Shown here piece after piece: positions 25,998 to 36,980 of a stretch of DNA of 64,000 bases. The translations under genes and the position numbers were made by a program. The notes beneath the pieces were generated by a model that saw nothing but the letters and a program-made list of their open reading frames with translations, did not search any database and was not told the DNA's origin. The stretch spans positions 248,001 to 312,000 of the forward strand of contig CAWJSC010000016.1 in NCBI GenBank assembly GCA_963845425.1. The letters run 5' to 3'. This stretch comes from DATDAH01 sp963845425 (GTDB lineage: Bacteria; Actinomycetota; Acidimicrobiia; Acidimicrobiales; DATDAH01). Each line of letters opens with the position of its first letter. Within the stretch, counting starts at the first letter, position 1.

Positions 25998-28685
25998 TCA
26001 GTCGCTCGACTCGGCCACGGCCGGCGTCGCCGCGGGCTTCTTCTTCGCTGCGGGCTTCTTCTTGGCCGCGGGCTTCTTCTTGGCCGCCGGCTTCTTCTTG
26101 GGCGGGGCCTTGAGCCGACGCTCGGCCAGCAGCTCTGCGGCCCGCTCCGGGGTGATGTTCTCGACCGTGTCCCCCTTGCGCAGCGACGCGTTGCTCGTCC
26201 CGTCGGTGACGTACGGGCCGAAGCGGCCGTCCTTGAGCACCATCGGCTCGCCCGTGGCCGGGTCCTCGCCCAGCTCCTTCAGGGGCGGCTTGGCCGCGGC
26301 CCGGCCCCGGGTCTTGGGCTGGGCCAGGAGGGCCAGGCAGGCCTCGAGGTCGATGGTGAAGAGCTGGTCCTCGTCGGTCAGCGACCGGGTGTCCTTGTCC
26401 TTCTTCAGGTAGGGCCCGTAGCGCCCGTTCTGCACGGTGATCTCGACCCCGTCGGCCGGATCCACCCCCACGCGGCGGGGCAGCGACAGCAGCTGCAGCG
26501 CCTCCTCCAGGGTGAGGGTGTTGATCGTCATGGTCTGGAAGAGCGACGCGGTCTTGGGCTTGCCCTCGACCTCTCCGGTCTCGAGGTCGCCGAGCTGGAC
26601 GTAGGGGCCGAAGCGCCCGGCCTTGGCCAGCACGGTGAGGCCGGTCTCGGAATCCTGGCCCACGACCCGGTCGTCATTGGGGGCCTCGAGGATCTCGATG
26701 GCCTTGGCCGGAGTCAGCTCGTCGGGCGGCAGGTCCTCGGGAATGGACGCGGTGTCCTCGCCCCGCTGCAGGTATGGCCCGTAGCGGCCGGGCCGGGCCA
26801 CGATCTCGACCCCGTCCGCGTCCGCGCCGATGGGGATGGTGTTGACGGCCCGGGCGTCGATGTCGCCGAGGCGGTCCGACACCATCTCGTGCAGACCGAT
26901 GCCGTCGCCGTCCCTGCCCCCTTCGCCGAAGTAGAAGCGGCTCAGCCACGGGATCTGTTCGGCGGTCCCGCTGGCGATCTCGTCCAGCTCGTCCTCCATC
27001 CGGGCGGTGAAGGCGTAGTCGACGAGGTCCGGGAAGTGGTCCTCGAGGAGGGTGATCACGGCGAAGGCGGTGAACGAGGGCACCAGGGCCGACCCCTTCT
27101 TCCAGACGTACCCCCGGTCCTGGATGGTGCCGATGATCGAGGCGTAGGTCGACGGCCGCCCGACGCCCAGCTCCTCCATGCGCCGCACCAGCGAGGCCTC
27201 GGTGAAGCGGGCCGGCGGCTGGGTCTCGTGACCCTTGGCCTCGATGCTGCGCACCGCGACCCGGTCGCCCTCGGCCATGTCGGGCAGGATCCGCTCCTGG
27301 TCCTCGAGGTCGCCCTCGGGGTCGTCGGAGCCCTCCACGTAGGCCCGCAGGAAGCCGGGGTGGTGGATGGTCTTGCCGGTGGCGGAGAACTCGGCGTCCC
27401 GTCCGTCGGACGCCGTGGCGCCCAGGCGGACCTGGACCGACTGTCCGCGGGCGTCGGTCATCTGCGAGGCGACGGTGCGCCGCCACACCAGCTCGTACAG
27501 GCGGAACTCGTCGGCCTGCAGCTCGCCCTGGACCTCTTCGGGGAGCCGGAAGCGGTCGCCGGCGGGCCGGATGGCCTCGTGGGCCTCCTGGGCGTTCTTG
27601 ACCTTGCGGGTGTACTGCCGGGGGGCGTCGGGCAGGTAGTCCTTCCCGTACTTCTCCAGGATCTGGGCGCGGGCCGCCCCGACGGCGGTCTCCGACAGCG
27701 TCGTGCTGTCGGTGCGCATGTAGGTGATGTAGCCGTTCTCGTAGAGGCGCTGGGCCACGGCCATGGTCCGAGCCGAACCGAAGCGCAGCTTGCGTCCCGC
27801 CTCCTGCTGGAGGGTGGAGGTCATGAACGGCGCGTAGGGCTTGCGGGTGTAGGGCTTGGACTCGACCGAGCGCACCGCGACGTCGGCGCCGTCCAGAGCA
27901 TCGGCGAGGCCCCGGGCCCCGGCTTCGTCGAGCAGAGCCACCTCACCCTGGAGCGTGCCGTTCTCGTCGAAGTCCTTGCCGGTGGCCAGGCGGGCACCGT
28001 CGACGGCGACGAGCGTGGCGCCGAAGTCCGTCTGCGGGGTGCCGCCGGCGAACACGCCGTCGAGATCCCAGTAGGACGCGACGGTGAAGCGCATGCGGGC
28101 CCGTTCGCGCTCGACCACGATGCGGGTGGCCACGGACTGGACCCGACCGGCCGACAGGCCCGTCTGCACCTTCTTCCAGAGGACGGGGCTGACCTCGTAG
28201 CCGTAGAGGCGGTCCAGGATCCGGCGGGCCTCCTGGGCGTCGACCAGGCGACGATCGATCTCCCGCGGCTCGTCGATGGCCCGCTGGATGGCCTCGGGGG
28301 TGATCTCGTGAAAGACCATGCGGCGCACGGGCATGCCCGACGGGGGGTTCAGCACCTCGAGCAGGTGCCAGGCGATGGCCTCCCCCTCGCGGTCCTCATC
28401 CGTCGCGAGGTAGAGCTCGCTGGCGGCCTTCATCTTCTTGCGCAGGTTGGCGACCACGTCCTTCTTGCCCTTGTTCACCACGTAGAGGGGCTTGAAGTCG
28501 TTGTCGGTGTCGACGCCGAGGCGGGCCCAGGGCTCACCCTTGTAGGCGGCGGGCACATCGGCCGCGTTCTGGGGCAGGTCCCGGATGTGGCCGACGGAGG
28601 AGTCGACCACGTAGTCCGAGCCGAGATAGCCCGCGATGGTCTTCGCCTTCGCGGGGCTCTCGACGATCACCAGAGGGTTGGCCAC
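25998..28685 (-). CDS. topA: DNA topoisomerase I
   Basis: The 895-residue type IA enzyme relaxes negative supercoils. It begins ANPLVIVESPAKAKTIAGYL, has the TOPRIM acidic triad in LATDEDREGEAIAWH and the active-site Tyr in GYITYMRTDSTTLS. Its C terminus has four topoisomerase-type beta repeats (AGRFGPYVQLGDLETG and similar) instead of zinc fingers, as in actinobacteria. It ends in a KKKPAA tail repeated four times, coded by near-identical DNA at 26038-26100, which in mycobacterial relatives improves DNA binding and processivity. GTG 28685 matches the family start. Confidence 0.95.
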   Translation of the reverse strand: MANPLVIVESPAKAKTIAGYLGSDYVVDSSVGHIRDLPQNAADVPAAYKGEPWARLGVDTDNDFKPLYVVNKGKKDVVANLRKKMKAASELYLATDEDREGEAIAWHLLEVLNPPSGMPVRRMVFHEITPEAIQRAIDEPREIDRRLVDAQEARRILDRLYGYEVSPVLWKKVQTGLSAGRVQSVATRIVVERERARMRFTVASYWDLDGVFAGGTPQTDFGATLVAVDGARLATGKDFDENGTLQGEVALLDEAGARGLADALDGADVAVRSVESKPYTRKPYAPFMTSTLQQEAGRKLRFGSARTMAVAQRLYENGYITYMRTDSTTLSETAVGAARAQILEKYGKDYLPDAPRQYTRKVKNAQEAHEAIRPAGDRFRLPEEVQGELQADEFRLYELVWRRTVASQMTDARGQSVQVRLGATASDGRDAEFSATGKTIHHPGFLRAYVEGSDDPEGDLEDQERILPDMAEGDRVAVRSIEAKGHETQPPARFTEASLVRRMEELGVGRPSTYASIIGTIQDRGYVWKKGSALVPSFTAFAVITLLEDHFPDLVDYAFTARMEDELDEIASGTAEQIPWLSRFYFGEGGRDGDGIGLHEMVSDRLGDIDARAVNTIPIGADADGVEIVARPGRYGPYLQRGEDTASIPEDLPPDELTPAKAIEILEAPNDDRVVGQDSETGLTVLAKAGRFGPYVQLGDLETGEVEGKPKTASLFQTMTINTLTLEEALQLLSLPRRVGVDPADGVEITVQNGRYGPYLKKDKDTRSLTDEDQLFTIDLEACLALLAQPKTRGRAAAKPPLKELGEDPATGEPMVLKDGRFGPYVTDGTSNASLRKGDTVENITPERAAELLAERRLKAPPKKKPAAKKKPAAKKKPAAKKKPAATPAVAESSD

Positions 28686-28739
28686 GGCGCGGAGGGTACG
28701 GGCAATGACACGCTCCGTGTCAACCACCCCGCTCCGGGG

Positions 28740-29495
28740 TCAGCGGGAGTGGATGCCCCCGCCGTCCACCAGATGGGCCTGACCGCTGACCTGGCGGGCC
28801 TTGTCCGAGGCCAGCCAGACGACCGCTTCGGCGATGTCCTCGGGCTCGAGCAGGTCACCGGTCGGCACCGCCGACGCCATCATCTTCCGCAGGCCCTCGT
28901 CGTCGCCGATGAAGCCCCGGATCATGGGCGTGTCGGTCGGTCCGGGCAGCACCGCGTTGACCCGGATGCCCGCCCGGGCGTACTCCGCCGCCGCGGTGCG
29001 GGTGAGCCCGAGGACCCCGTGCTTGGCCGCCACGTAGTGGGGCAGGCCGGCGAAGCCCACGACGCCCGCGCCCGACGAGGTGTTGACGATCGCCCCGCCC
29101 CCACCCCGCCCGACCATGTGGGCCAGCTCGTGCTTCAGGCAGAGGAAGACGCTGGTCAGGTTGACCGCGATCATCCGGTCCCAGTCGTCCTTGGCCAGCT
29201 CGTGGAAGCTGGTCATGTCCCCGGTGATGCCCGCGTTGTTGAACGCCGTGTCGAGCCGGCCGTGCTCGGCCACGATCCCTGCGACGAGGTCGGCCACGGC
29301 CGCCTCATCGGTCAGGTCGACGTCGATCCAGGAGGCGACCGCACCCGCCGCTTCCACGGCGGCCACCGTCTCGCTCGCGTCCTTCACGTCGGCGACGACG
29401 ACCGCCCGAGCGCCGTCCCGGGCGAACAGGCGGGCGGCGGCCGCACCGATGCCCCCGGCCCCGCCCGTCACCAGCACCACTGCGTCCTCGACCAT
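28740..29495 (-). CDS. SDR-family oxidoreductase
   Basis: Classical short-chain dehydrogenase of 251 residues: nucleotide motif VLVTGGAGGIGAAAARLF, NNAG in DTAFNNAGITGDM, catalytic Ser in IVNTSSGAG and Y-x3-K in PHYVAAKHGVLG, then the PG motif VLPGPTDTPM. It reduces or oxidises an alcohol or ketone with NAD(P). The Asp in VVVADVKDASE favours NAD. Substrate unknown. It stands alone between topA and the ABC exporter. Confidence 0.9.
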   Translation of the reverse strand: MVEDAVVLVTGGAGGIGAAAARLFARDGARAVVVADVKDASETVAAVEAAGAVASWIDVDLTDEAAVADLVAGIVAEHGRLDTAFNNAGITGDMTSFHELAKDDWDRMIAVNLTSVFLCLKHELAHMVGRGGGGAIVNTSSGAGVVGFAGLPHYVAAKHGVLGLTRTAAAEYARAGIRVNAVLPGPTDTPMIRGFIGDDEGLRKMMASAVPTGDLLEPEDIAEAVVWLASDKARQVSGQAHLVDGGGIHSR

Positions 29496-29513
29496 CGGCG
29501 GGACCCTAGGGCT

Positions 29514-30188
29514 CTAGCCGGCCTCGAGGCGCCCGTCGGTGATGTGCACCACGCGGTCGGCGTAGTGGGTCATCCGCTCGTCATGGGTGACGATCACGGC
29601 CGCCGTCCCGCGACCCTTGACCTCGTCGGTGATGAGCTGCATCACCTGCTCGCCCAGTCGGGTGTCCAACGCGGACGTGGGCTCGTCGATGAGCACCAGC
29701 TCCGGCTCGTTCATCAGCGCCCGGCCGATGGCCACCCGTTGGCGCTCCCCCCCGGAGAGCGCATCGGGGAGGTGACCCCTGCGCTCACCCAACCCGAGCT
29801 CGTCGAGAAGCCGGTCGGCCCGGGCCCGCGAGGAGGACCGGTCCGAGCCGCTCAGCTCGGCCACGACCAGCAGGTTCTCCCGAGCCGTGAGAAAGGGGAC
29901 GAGGTTCACCGCCTGGAACACGAACCCCACTCGCCGGCGACGGAACTCGGTCAGCGCCTTCGCCGAATACTCGCCCAGCGACTCGCCGCCGACCACCACC
30001 GAGCCGGACGTCGGCGCCAACAGGCCACCGGAGACCGACAACAAGGTGCTCTTGCCCGACCCGGACGGCCCGACGAGCGCGATCATCTCGTCCTCGCCGA
30101 CCGTCAGCGTGGCGTGGTCGAGCGCGGCCACCTCCTCGTCACCGCTGCGGTACACCTTGCGGACGTCCACCAGCTCCAAGGCGGGCAT
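29514..30188 (-). CDS. ABC exporter ATP-binding protein (MacB/LolD type)
   Basis: The 224-residue ATPase has Walker A ALVGPSGSGKSTLLSVSGG, signature ALSGGERQRVAIGRALM, Walker B LVLIDEPTSALD and switch VIVTHDERMTHYAD. The type VII (MacB/LolCDE) class is supported by the two FtsX-type permease genes directly upstream. ATG 30188 is preferred over 30224 because the match starts MPALELVDVRKVY. It is the third gene of the operon. Confidence 0.9.
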   Translation of the reverse strand: MPALELVDVRKVYRSGDEEVAALDHATLTVGEDEMIALVGPSGSGKSTLLSVSGGLLAPTSGSVVVGGESLGEYSAKALTEFRRRRVGFVFQAVNLVPFLTARENLLVVAELSGSDRSSSRARADRLLDELGLGERRGHLPDALSGGERQRVAIGRALMNEPELVLIDEPTSALDTRLGEQVMQLITDEVKGRGTAAVIVTHDERMTHYADRVVHITDGRLEAG

Positions 30189-30210
30189 CGGTTCTCCTCC
30201 GGGGGTCGGG

Positions 30211-31308
30211 TCAGCTGATGGCATCGGCGGGGTCCACCTTGATCACACGGCGCAACGACACGGCACTGCCGACCACGGAGGCCACCAGCACCCCGGCCAC
30301 GACCTGTACGGCGCGCTCGCCCTCGAACTGCACGGGCACGCCCGGCGGTACGGCCAGGCTCAACAGGAAGGTGAGGAGACCGCCGACCGCGAGGGCGACA
30401 CCGGCCACCACGACCGCCTGGACCACCACACCGGCCAGCAGCTGGCGGGACGAGGCCCCGACGGCCTTGAGCACGGCATAGAGCGCGGTGCGCTCGAGGG
30501 TCACCAGGGCGAAGAACAGGGCCACGACGATGCCCACCACCAGGAACGTGGTGTTGATGATCGCGGAGAGGGTGCTGCTCTGCTCCTTCACCCCGGGCAG
30601 CGCCAGCACGGCGTCTTCCCGGGTCACCGTCTCGGTCGAGCCGGTGGCCGCGTCGACGGCGACGGCGACGGTCGCGGGGTCCGCGTCGGGCTCGACGACG
30701 ACCGCCAAGGCCTGGAACGTGTCGTCGGGCAGGACCGCGTCGGGCCGCGACGACCCCAGCACCTCGCGCCAGGTCGTGGGGCTCACCCACAGGCCGCCCT
30801 GGAGCAGGAACGAGGTGTCGTCCACCCACCCCACGACCTCGACCTCCAGGCCCTGCGGACCGAGGCCGAGGCGGTCGCCCTCCTCCACGCCGAAGGCCTC
30901 GAGACGGCGGTCGGCGTAACCCACGAAGTCCTCGGTGGGCGGCTCGGGGACGCCGTCGGCCCCACCCTCGTAGCCCACCACGGAGACATCGGCGAGCTCG
31001 TCCTCGCCGGGCACGGTGGCGGCCACGAGGGCCACCCCGAGCCCACGCACGGCCTCGACCCCGTCGACCACCTCGACGGTGGCCCGGACGTCGGGATCCA
31101 CCCGGGATCGAAGGAGCGAGAGCCGGGCGTCGTCGGAGAAGGTGAGCAACTCCGCCTCCTGGGAGCGGAGCAACCCGGTGCCACCGAGGTACAGGCCGTC
31201 CAGGAGGCCGCCCAGGAACAGCAGCAGCACGCTCAGGAAGGCCAGCGCGCCGCCCGCGACGGCGAACCGGCCCGGCCGGCGACGGAGCTCGCGCAGCGCC
31301 AACCTCAT
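30211..31308 (-). CDS. FtsX-like ABC transporter permease
   Basis: The 365-residue protein has one N-terminal helix (FAVAGGALAFLSVLLLFLGG), a large outer domain of about 210 residues, and three C-terminal helices with the FtsX-family pattern FALVTLERTALYAVLKAVGA. The ATG overlaps the stop of the neighbouring permease by four bases. Both probably form a heterodimer that, with the ATPase, extracts a lipid-linked or membrane substrate or transmits a conformational signal. No HlyD-like partner is next to it. Confidence 0.87.
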   Translation of the reverse strand: MRLALRELRRRPGRFAVAGGALAFLSVLLLFLGGLLDGLYLGGTGLLRSQEAELLTFSDDARLSLLRSRVDPDVRATVEVVDGVEAVRGLGVALVAATVPGEDELADVSVVGYEGGADGVPEPPTEDFVGYADRRLEAFGVEEGDRLGLGPQGLEVEVVGWVDDTSFLLQGGLWVSPTTWREVLGSSRPDAVLPDDTFQALAVVVEPDADPATVAVAVDAATGSTETVTREDAVLALPGVKEQSSTLSAIINTTFLVVGIVVALFFALVTLERTALYAVLKAVGASSRQLLAGVVVQAVVVAGVALAVGGLLTFLLSLAVPPGVPVQFEGERAVQVVAGVLVASVVGSAVSLRRVIKVDPADAIS

Positions 31309-32450
31309 GTCAGGCCCCCCGTCGGCTGCGCGGCGTCGGCCGGATCGAGCCGGCGGACCCGCCGCAACGAGGGCAGCGCCGCCACCAGGGCGAGGACCAC
31401 GATGATCGACCCCGTCGACAGCACGAGGGCGGGCTCGGGTACCTGGGCGAACTCGTCGTCGACCAGCACCGCCACGAGCGCCGTGGAGCCCGCGCCCAGG
31501 GCGATGCCGACGACGGTGACGACCAGGGCCTGCACCAGTACGGCGCCGGCGAGCACGCCCCGGCCGGCCCCCACGGCCCGCAGGAGGGTGAAGGCGCCCT
31601 CCTTCTGGATGGTGAGGATCAGGAAGAAGAAGCCGGTGACGATCGCCACCACGACGTAGGCCAGCAGGAACACGATGTTGAAGGACTGGCGGGTCTCGGC
31701 CACACCCGGCGCCTGGGCCACTGCGTCGTCCCGAGTGAGCGCCTCCACACCGTCGACCTCGTCGTTGATGCGCTCGGCCAGGTCCGCGGCGTTGATGCCG
31801 TCGGCGGGCTGGACGGCGACCAGCGAGGCGGGCACGAGCGGCGCGTCGGGGTTGACGGCCCGCCGACCCGCCTCGAACGTGGCGAACGAGGTGAAGACGG
31901 TGGGCTCCACGCTGAAGCGGAGATCGGACGCGAGGCCCACGATCTCGACGGGCACCTCGCCATCGGGCCCGAGGAGGACCACGTCACCGATGTCGAGACC
32001 GAGGTCCACGTCCAGGTCCGAGGCCACCCCCTCCCCGTCGTCCTCGGGCAGACGGCCCTCCACCAACGTGGTCGGCGCCCCGGGCCCACCGAGCTCGTAG
32101 CCGAACACGACCACGTCCTCGAGGCTCCCGCCCACCTCGGCGGTGAAGGTGTTCTCGCCCAACGGGGCTGACTCGCCCACGCCGTCCACGGACGCGACGG
32201 CGTCGACGGTCGGGGGCAGGACCACACTGGCCTCGACGCTGGTCCGGGCCTCCTCACCGTAGACGAGCACCTCGGCGGACTGGTTCTCGAGCGCCCCGGT
32301 GAAGTAGCCGAGCAGGCTCGTGAGCAACGTCTGTTGGAAGAGGACGAGGAACGCCAGCAACCCGAGGGCGCCGGCCAGGAGCCCGAAGCGCAGCCTCGCC
32401 CGGCGCATCTCCCGGAAGGCCAGGCCGACGGAGGGGCGCAAGGCGGGCAA
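31305..32450 (-). CDS. FtsX-like ABC transporter permease
   Basis: First gene of the three-gene exporter operon; 381 residues with the same layout as its partner: helix FGLLAGALGLLAFLVLFQQT, an outer domain, then three helices with FLILTIQKEGAFTLLRAVGA. The TTG at 32450 is the likely start because the frame begins PALRPSVGLAFREMRRARLR, a normal cytoplasmic entry helix, and only 56 bp separate it from the divergent acyl-CoA dehydrogenase gene. Confidence 0.85.
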   Translation of the reverse strand: MPALRPSVGLAFREMRRARLRFGLLAGALGLLAFLVLFQQTLLTSLLGYFTGALENQSAEVLVYGEEARTSVEASVVLPPTVDAVASVDGVGESAPLGENTFTAEVGGSLEDVVVFGYELGGPGAPTTLVEGRLPEDDGEGVASDLDVDLGLDIGDVVLLGPDGEVPVEIVGLASDLRFSVEPTVFTSFATFEAGRRAVNPDAPLVPASLVAVQPADGINAADLAERINDEVDGVEALTRDDAVAQAPGVAETRQSFNIVFLLAYVVVAIVTGFFFLILTIQKEGAFTLLRAVGAGRGVLAGAVLVQALVVTVVGIALGAGSTALVAVLVDDEFAQVPEPALVLSTGSIIVVLALVAALPSLRRVRRLDPADAAQPTGGLT

Positions 32451-32506
32451 CGTAGCCCCTGCGTCCCCGAGAGTGGCATCGGGGCCGGGGAGTAGGTTCG
32501 CCGGCG

Positions 32507-33718
<1,212 letters not shown>

Positions 33719-33730
33719 GCCCGACCGGGC

Positions 33731-34174
33731 TCAGGCCCCGGCCCGGAGGTGGAACAGGACCATGCGCACGGTGGTGCCGTCGTCCTTCACCAGGAACTGC
33801 ACGTCGTCGGCGAGGCCCCGCACCAACGGGATGCCCAGGCCGCGCTCCCGCTCGAGTCGGGTCGGGTCGGTGACCGCGGGCAGGGGGTTCAGCGCGCCGG
33901 GGTCGAAACCCCCGCCGTGGTCCTCGATCTCGATGGTGACCCGGTCGTCGTCGAGGATGCAGCGGATGGTGAGGGGCTCGACCCGGTCCAGGCGCTGCTG
34001 GGACTCGATGGCGTTGGCGCAGAGCTCGGAGACGGCCAGCCGGAGATCGGCGACCCGGGCCGGCGGGAACGCAGGATCCACCGAGGCCGCGGCGCTGACC
34101 ACCACACGGGCGAGGTCGAGGTACTCCATGATGGGCGGGATCTCGAGCTCGACGACCTCGCCCACCCCGATCAC
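33731..34174 (-). CDS. RsbW-type anti-sigma / serine kinase (HATPase)
   Basis: The 147-residue GHKL ATPase has N-box LRLAVSELCANAIESQQ, G1 IEIEDHGGGFDPG and G2 RERGLGIPLVRGLADD. This matches anti-sigma kinases that hold a sigma factor until an unphosphorylated STAS protein takes over. GTG 34174 overlaps the STAS stop by four bases (GTGA). The sigma-B type target is not encoded next to it; candidates in the window lie at 46.2 and 61.9 kb, but nothing links them. Confidence 0.87.
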   Translation of the reverse strand: MIGVGEVVELEIPPIMEYLDLARVVVSAAASVDPAFPPARVADLRLAVSELCANAIESQQRLDRVEPLTIRCILDDDRVTIEIEDHGGGFDPGALNPLPAVTDPTRLERERGLGIPLVRGLADDVQFLVKDDGTTVRMVLFHLRAGA

Positions 34175-34521
34175 CCCGCGCTTTCGGCCATGGCGTCGGC
34201 GACGCTGTCACGCACCACGAAGGCCTGGTCGAGGCGGGTGATGGCCAGCACCTTGGCCACGTGGTCGGTGGCGCCGGCGAGGCGGAGGTCACCGTCGTGG
34301 GCCCGGGCCCGCTTCAGGCCGCTGACCAGCGCGCCCAGCCCCATCGAGTCGATGAAGGTGACGCCGCTGAGGTCGACCACGAGCTGGGGCGGGCCCTCGG
34401 TGACCAGTTGCACGAGGCGGTCCCGCAGCCGGGGGGCGGTGGCGACGTCGATCTCACCGGCCAGGCGCAGGACGCGCCAACCGTCGTGGTCCTCGACCGC
34501 GACCTCCTCGTATCGACTCAT
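34171..34521 (-). CDS. STAS-domain anti-sigma factor antagonist (RsbV/SpoIIAA type)
   Basis: The 116-residue protein has the STAS core with the phosphorylation site VVDLSGVTFIDSMGLGALV; the Ser in IDSMG is the residue that the partner kinase modifies. Helix KRARAHDGDLRLAGATDHV and the IAGEIDVAT-like first strands complete the fold. It is cotranslated with the kinase and together they form one partner-switching module. It is divergent from the helicase, with a promoter region of about 107 bp. Confidence 0.88.
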   Translation of the reverse strand: MSRYEEVAVEDHDGWRVLRLAGEIDVATAPRLRDRLVQLVTEGPPQLVVDLSGVTFIDSMGLGALVSGLKRARAHDGDLRLAGATDHVAKVLAITRLDQAFVVRDSVADAMAESAG

Positions 34522-34628
34522 GGACGTTCCAGCGTAGGACCGTTTTCGTCATGGATCCGTAACGCTCGAATGCCGTCGGCGTAACTACGGCCCTGTCACC
34601 TGTCAGCGCGCGGCCGTAGGCTCGCGCG

Positions 34629-36968
34629 ATGGCGCTCGCGCCGGTGTCGCCGCTCGCACCCCTCCCGTTGGCCGAACTGGTGGCGGGCCGCGGGCTGGTC
34701 CACCTCGAGCGGCTGCCGGCCCGCCCCGCCCGGTACGGCGAGTTGGCCCGCCCCCTGCCCGACCGGGTGTGGGACGCCCTCGGGGTCGACCGGCTCTGGG
34801 GCCACCAGGCCGCCGCGATCGACGAGGTGCGCGCCGGCCGCTCGGTCGTGCTGGCCACGGGCACGGCCTCGGGCAAGTCCCTCTGCTACCAGGCCCCCAT
34901 CGCCGAGGCCGCACTGGCCCCCCTCCGGCCCAGCACCGCCCTCTGCATCTTCCCCACCAAGGCCCTGGCCCAGGACCAGGCCCGGGCCCTGTTCGAGCTG
35001 GACCTGCCCGGCCTCGTGCCCGCCACCTACGACGGCGACTGCTCGCCCGAGGAGCGCACCTGGGCCCGGGGCAACGCCACCGTGCTGCTCACCAACCCGG
35101 AGATGCTGCACGCCGCCCTGCTGCCCCACCACGCCCGGTGGTCCACCTACCTGGGTCGCCTCGAGCACGTCGTGATCGACGAGCTGCACGTCCTGCGGGG
35201 CATCTTCGGCACCCACGTGTCCCACCTGCTGCGCCGGCTCCGCCGGGTCTGCAACCTCTACGGGTCAGACCCCACCTTCGTCTTCTGCTCGGCCACCATC
35301 GGACAGCCGGGCCGCCTGGCCACCGAGCTGTGCGGCCTGCCGGTGGCCGAGATCACCGACGACGGCTCCCCGAAGGGCGAGCGCCTCGTCGCCCTGTGGA
35401 ACCCGGCAGTGGAGGAGTCCGTCGACGTGGACCTGACGGCGGTTCCCACCACCGATCACGACGACGGCCGGGAGAAGGACGGCCCCAAGCGGTCGACCAA
35501 CAAGGAGACCGCCGACATCGTCGCCCGCCTGGTCCTGGAGGGGCACCGCACGATCGCCTTCTGCCGCAGCCGCCGGGGGGCCGAGGTGGTGGCCACCGAG
35601 GTCCAGCGCCGCCTCCCCCGGGAGCTGCGGGACAGCGTGCGGGCCTACCGGGGCGGCTACCTCGCCGCCGAGCGGCGGGAGATCGAGGCCGACCTGTTCG
35701 CCGGGCGGCTCCGGGCGGTGGTGGCCACCACCGCCCTGGAGCTGGGCATCGACGTGGGCGGCCTGGACGCCTGTGTGCTCAACGGCTTCCCGGGCACCAT
35801 CGCCTCGCTTTGGCAGCAGGCCGGGCGAGCCGGGCGCGAGGGCCAGGAGTCCGTCGCCGTGCTGGTGGCGAGCAACGACCAGCTCGACCAGTGGCTCATG
35901 GCCTACCCCCAGGAGGTCTTCACCCGGCCGCCGGAACCGGCCGTCATCAACCCGGCCAACCCCTACGTGCTCCTGCCCCACCTGGCCTGCGCGGCCTACG
36001 AGCACCCGTTGACCCCGGCCGATGAACGGTGGTGGGGTGACCTGCTCGACGACGGTGTCCGTCGCCTGGTGCTCGACGACCAGCTGCGCCTACGCCCCCG
36101 GCGCGACCACGCCGCCGCCGTCTGGTGCGGCTCGGGCTGGCCCGCCCACGGGGTCGGGCTGCGCGGCGGATTCGCCTCCGAGGTCCGCATCGTCTCCCGG
36201 GCCACGGACGGCGACGAGCTGATCGGCACCGTCGACCTGGGTCGAGCCCCCAGCCAGGTCCATCCTGGTGCCGTCTACCTGCACCAGGGCACCCACTGGA
36301 AGGTCACCGAACTGGACCTCGATGCCCGGCGGGCCGTGGTCGAGCCCGACGACGGCGGCGAGTGGACCCAGCCCCGGACCGAGACGCTCGTCCGCATCGC
36401 CGAGATCGAACAGGAGCGCATGGTGGGGCGGTCCCGCCTGGGCCTCGGCTCCATCGAGGTCAGCAGCCAGGTCACCGGCTATCGACGCCGGGACGCGGCC
36501 ACCGGCGAGACCCTCGGCCACGAGGAGCTGGACCTGCCCACCCAGCACCTGAGCACCCGGGCGGTCTGGTACACGATCGACCCCGGGGTGCTGGCGGCGG
36601 CGGGGATCGGCCTCGCGGCGGGGCCGGGCACCCTGCACGCCATCGAGCACTGCGCCATCGGGATGCTGCCCCTGTTCACGATCTGTGACCGCTGGGACGT
36701 GGGCGGGGTCTCCACGATGCGGCAGGGCGAGACCGGCCTGCCCACCATCGCCATCTACGACGGCTACCCCGGCGGGGCGGGCATCGCCGACCTGGGCTAC
36801 GAGGCGGCCGACCGCCACCTCCACACCACCCTCGACGCCATCCGCTCCTGTGGCTGCCGCGACGGCTGCCCGTCGTGCGTGCAGTCCCCCAAGTGCGGCA
36901 ACTTCAACGAGCCCCTGGACAAGGCGGGCGCCATCCGCCTCCTCGCGGTGATCCTGGACGGCGCCTGA
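34629..36968 (+). CDS. DEAD/DEAH-box helicase with DUF1998 (YprA/Hrq1-like)
   Basis: The 779-residue protein has RecA-like lobes with LATGTASGKSLCYQ (residues about 76-90), PTKALAQDQ, DELHVLRGIFGTH (about 187), FCSATIGQP, and lobe 2 QQAGRAGREGQ (about 396). The C-terminal region carries the DUF1998 cysteine cluster CGCRDGCPSCVQSPKCGN (about 741-758). That combination is the YprA/Hrq1 helicase group, implicated in DNA repair and crosslink processing. It is a single gene followed closely by the convergent TadE-like gene. Confidence 0.92.
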   Translation: MALAPVSPLAPLPLAELVAGRGLVHLERLPARPARYGELARPLPDRVWDALGVDRLWGHQAAAIDEVRAGRSVVLATGTASGKSLCYQAPIAEAALAPLRPSTALCIFPTKALAQDQARALFELDLPGLVPATYDGDCSPEERTWARGNATVLLTNPEMLHAALLPHHARWSTYLGRLEHVVIDELHVLRGIFGTHVSHLLRRLRRVCNLYGSDPTFVFCSATIGQPGRLATELCGLPVAEITDDGSPKGERLVALWNPAVEESVDVDLTAVPTTDHDDGREKDGPKRSTNKETADIVARLVLEGHRTIAFCRSRRGAEVVATEVQRRLPRELRDSVRAYRGGYLAAERREIEADLFAGRLRAVVATTALELGIDVGGLDACVLNGFPGTIASLWQQAGRAGREGQESVAVLVASNDQLDQWLMAYPQEVFTRPPEPAVINPANPYVLLPHLACAAYEHPLTPADERWWGDLLDDGVRRLVLDDQLRLRPRRDHAAAVWCGSGWPAHGVGLRGGFASEVRIVSRATDGDELIGTVDLGRAPSQVHPGAVYLHQGTHWKVTELDLDARRAVVEPDDGGEWTQPRTETLVRIAEIEQERMVGRSRLGLGSIEVSSQVTGYRRRDAATGETLGHEELDLPTQHLSTRAVWYTIDPGVLAAAGIGLAAGPGTLHAIEHCAIGMLPLFTICDRWDVGGVSTMRQGETGLPTIAIYDGYPGGAGIADLGYEAADRHLHTTLDAIRSCGCRDGCPSCVQSPKCGNFNEPLDKAGAIRLLAVILDGA

Positions 36969-36980
36969 TCAGGGCCGGGT

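Noticed and set aside
26038..26100. Short regular repeats that could suggest a CRISPR-like or minisatellite array
   Set aside because: They code for the KKKPAA repeats of the topoisomerase tail, known for this family; there are no spacers.
26889..30218. Plus-strand open frame of about 1100 codons opposite topA, the SDR and the ABC ATPase
   Set aside because: It runs across three well-supported genes on the other strand, and its translation lacks any domain pattern.
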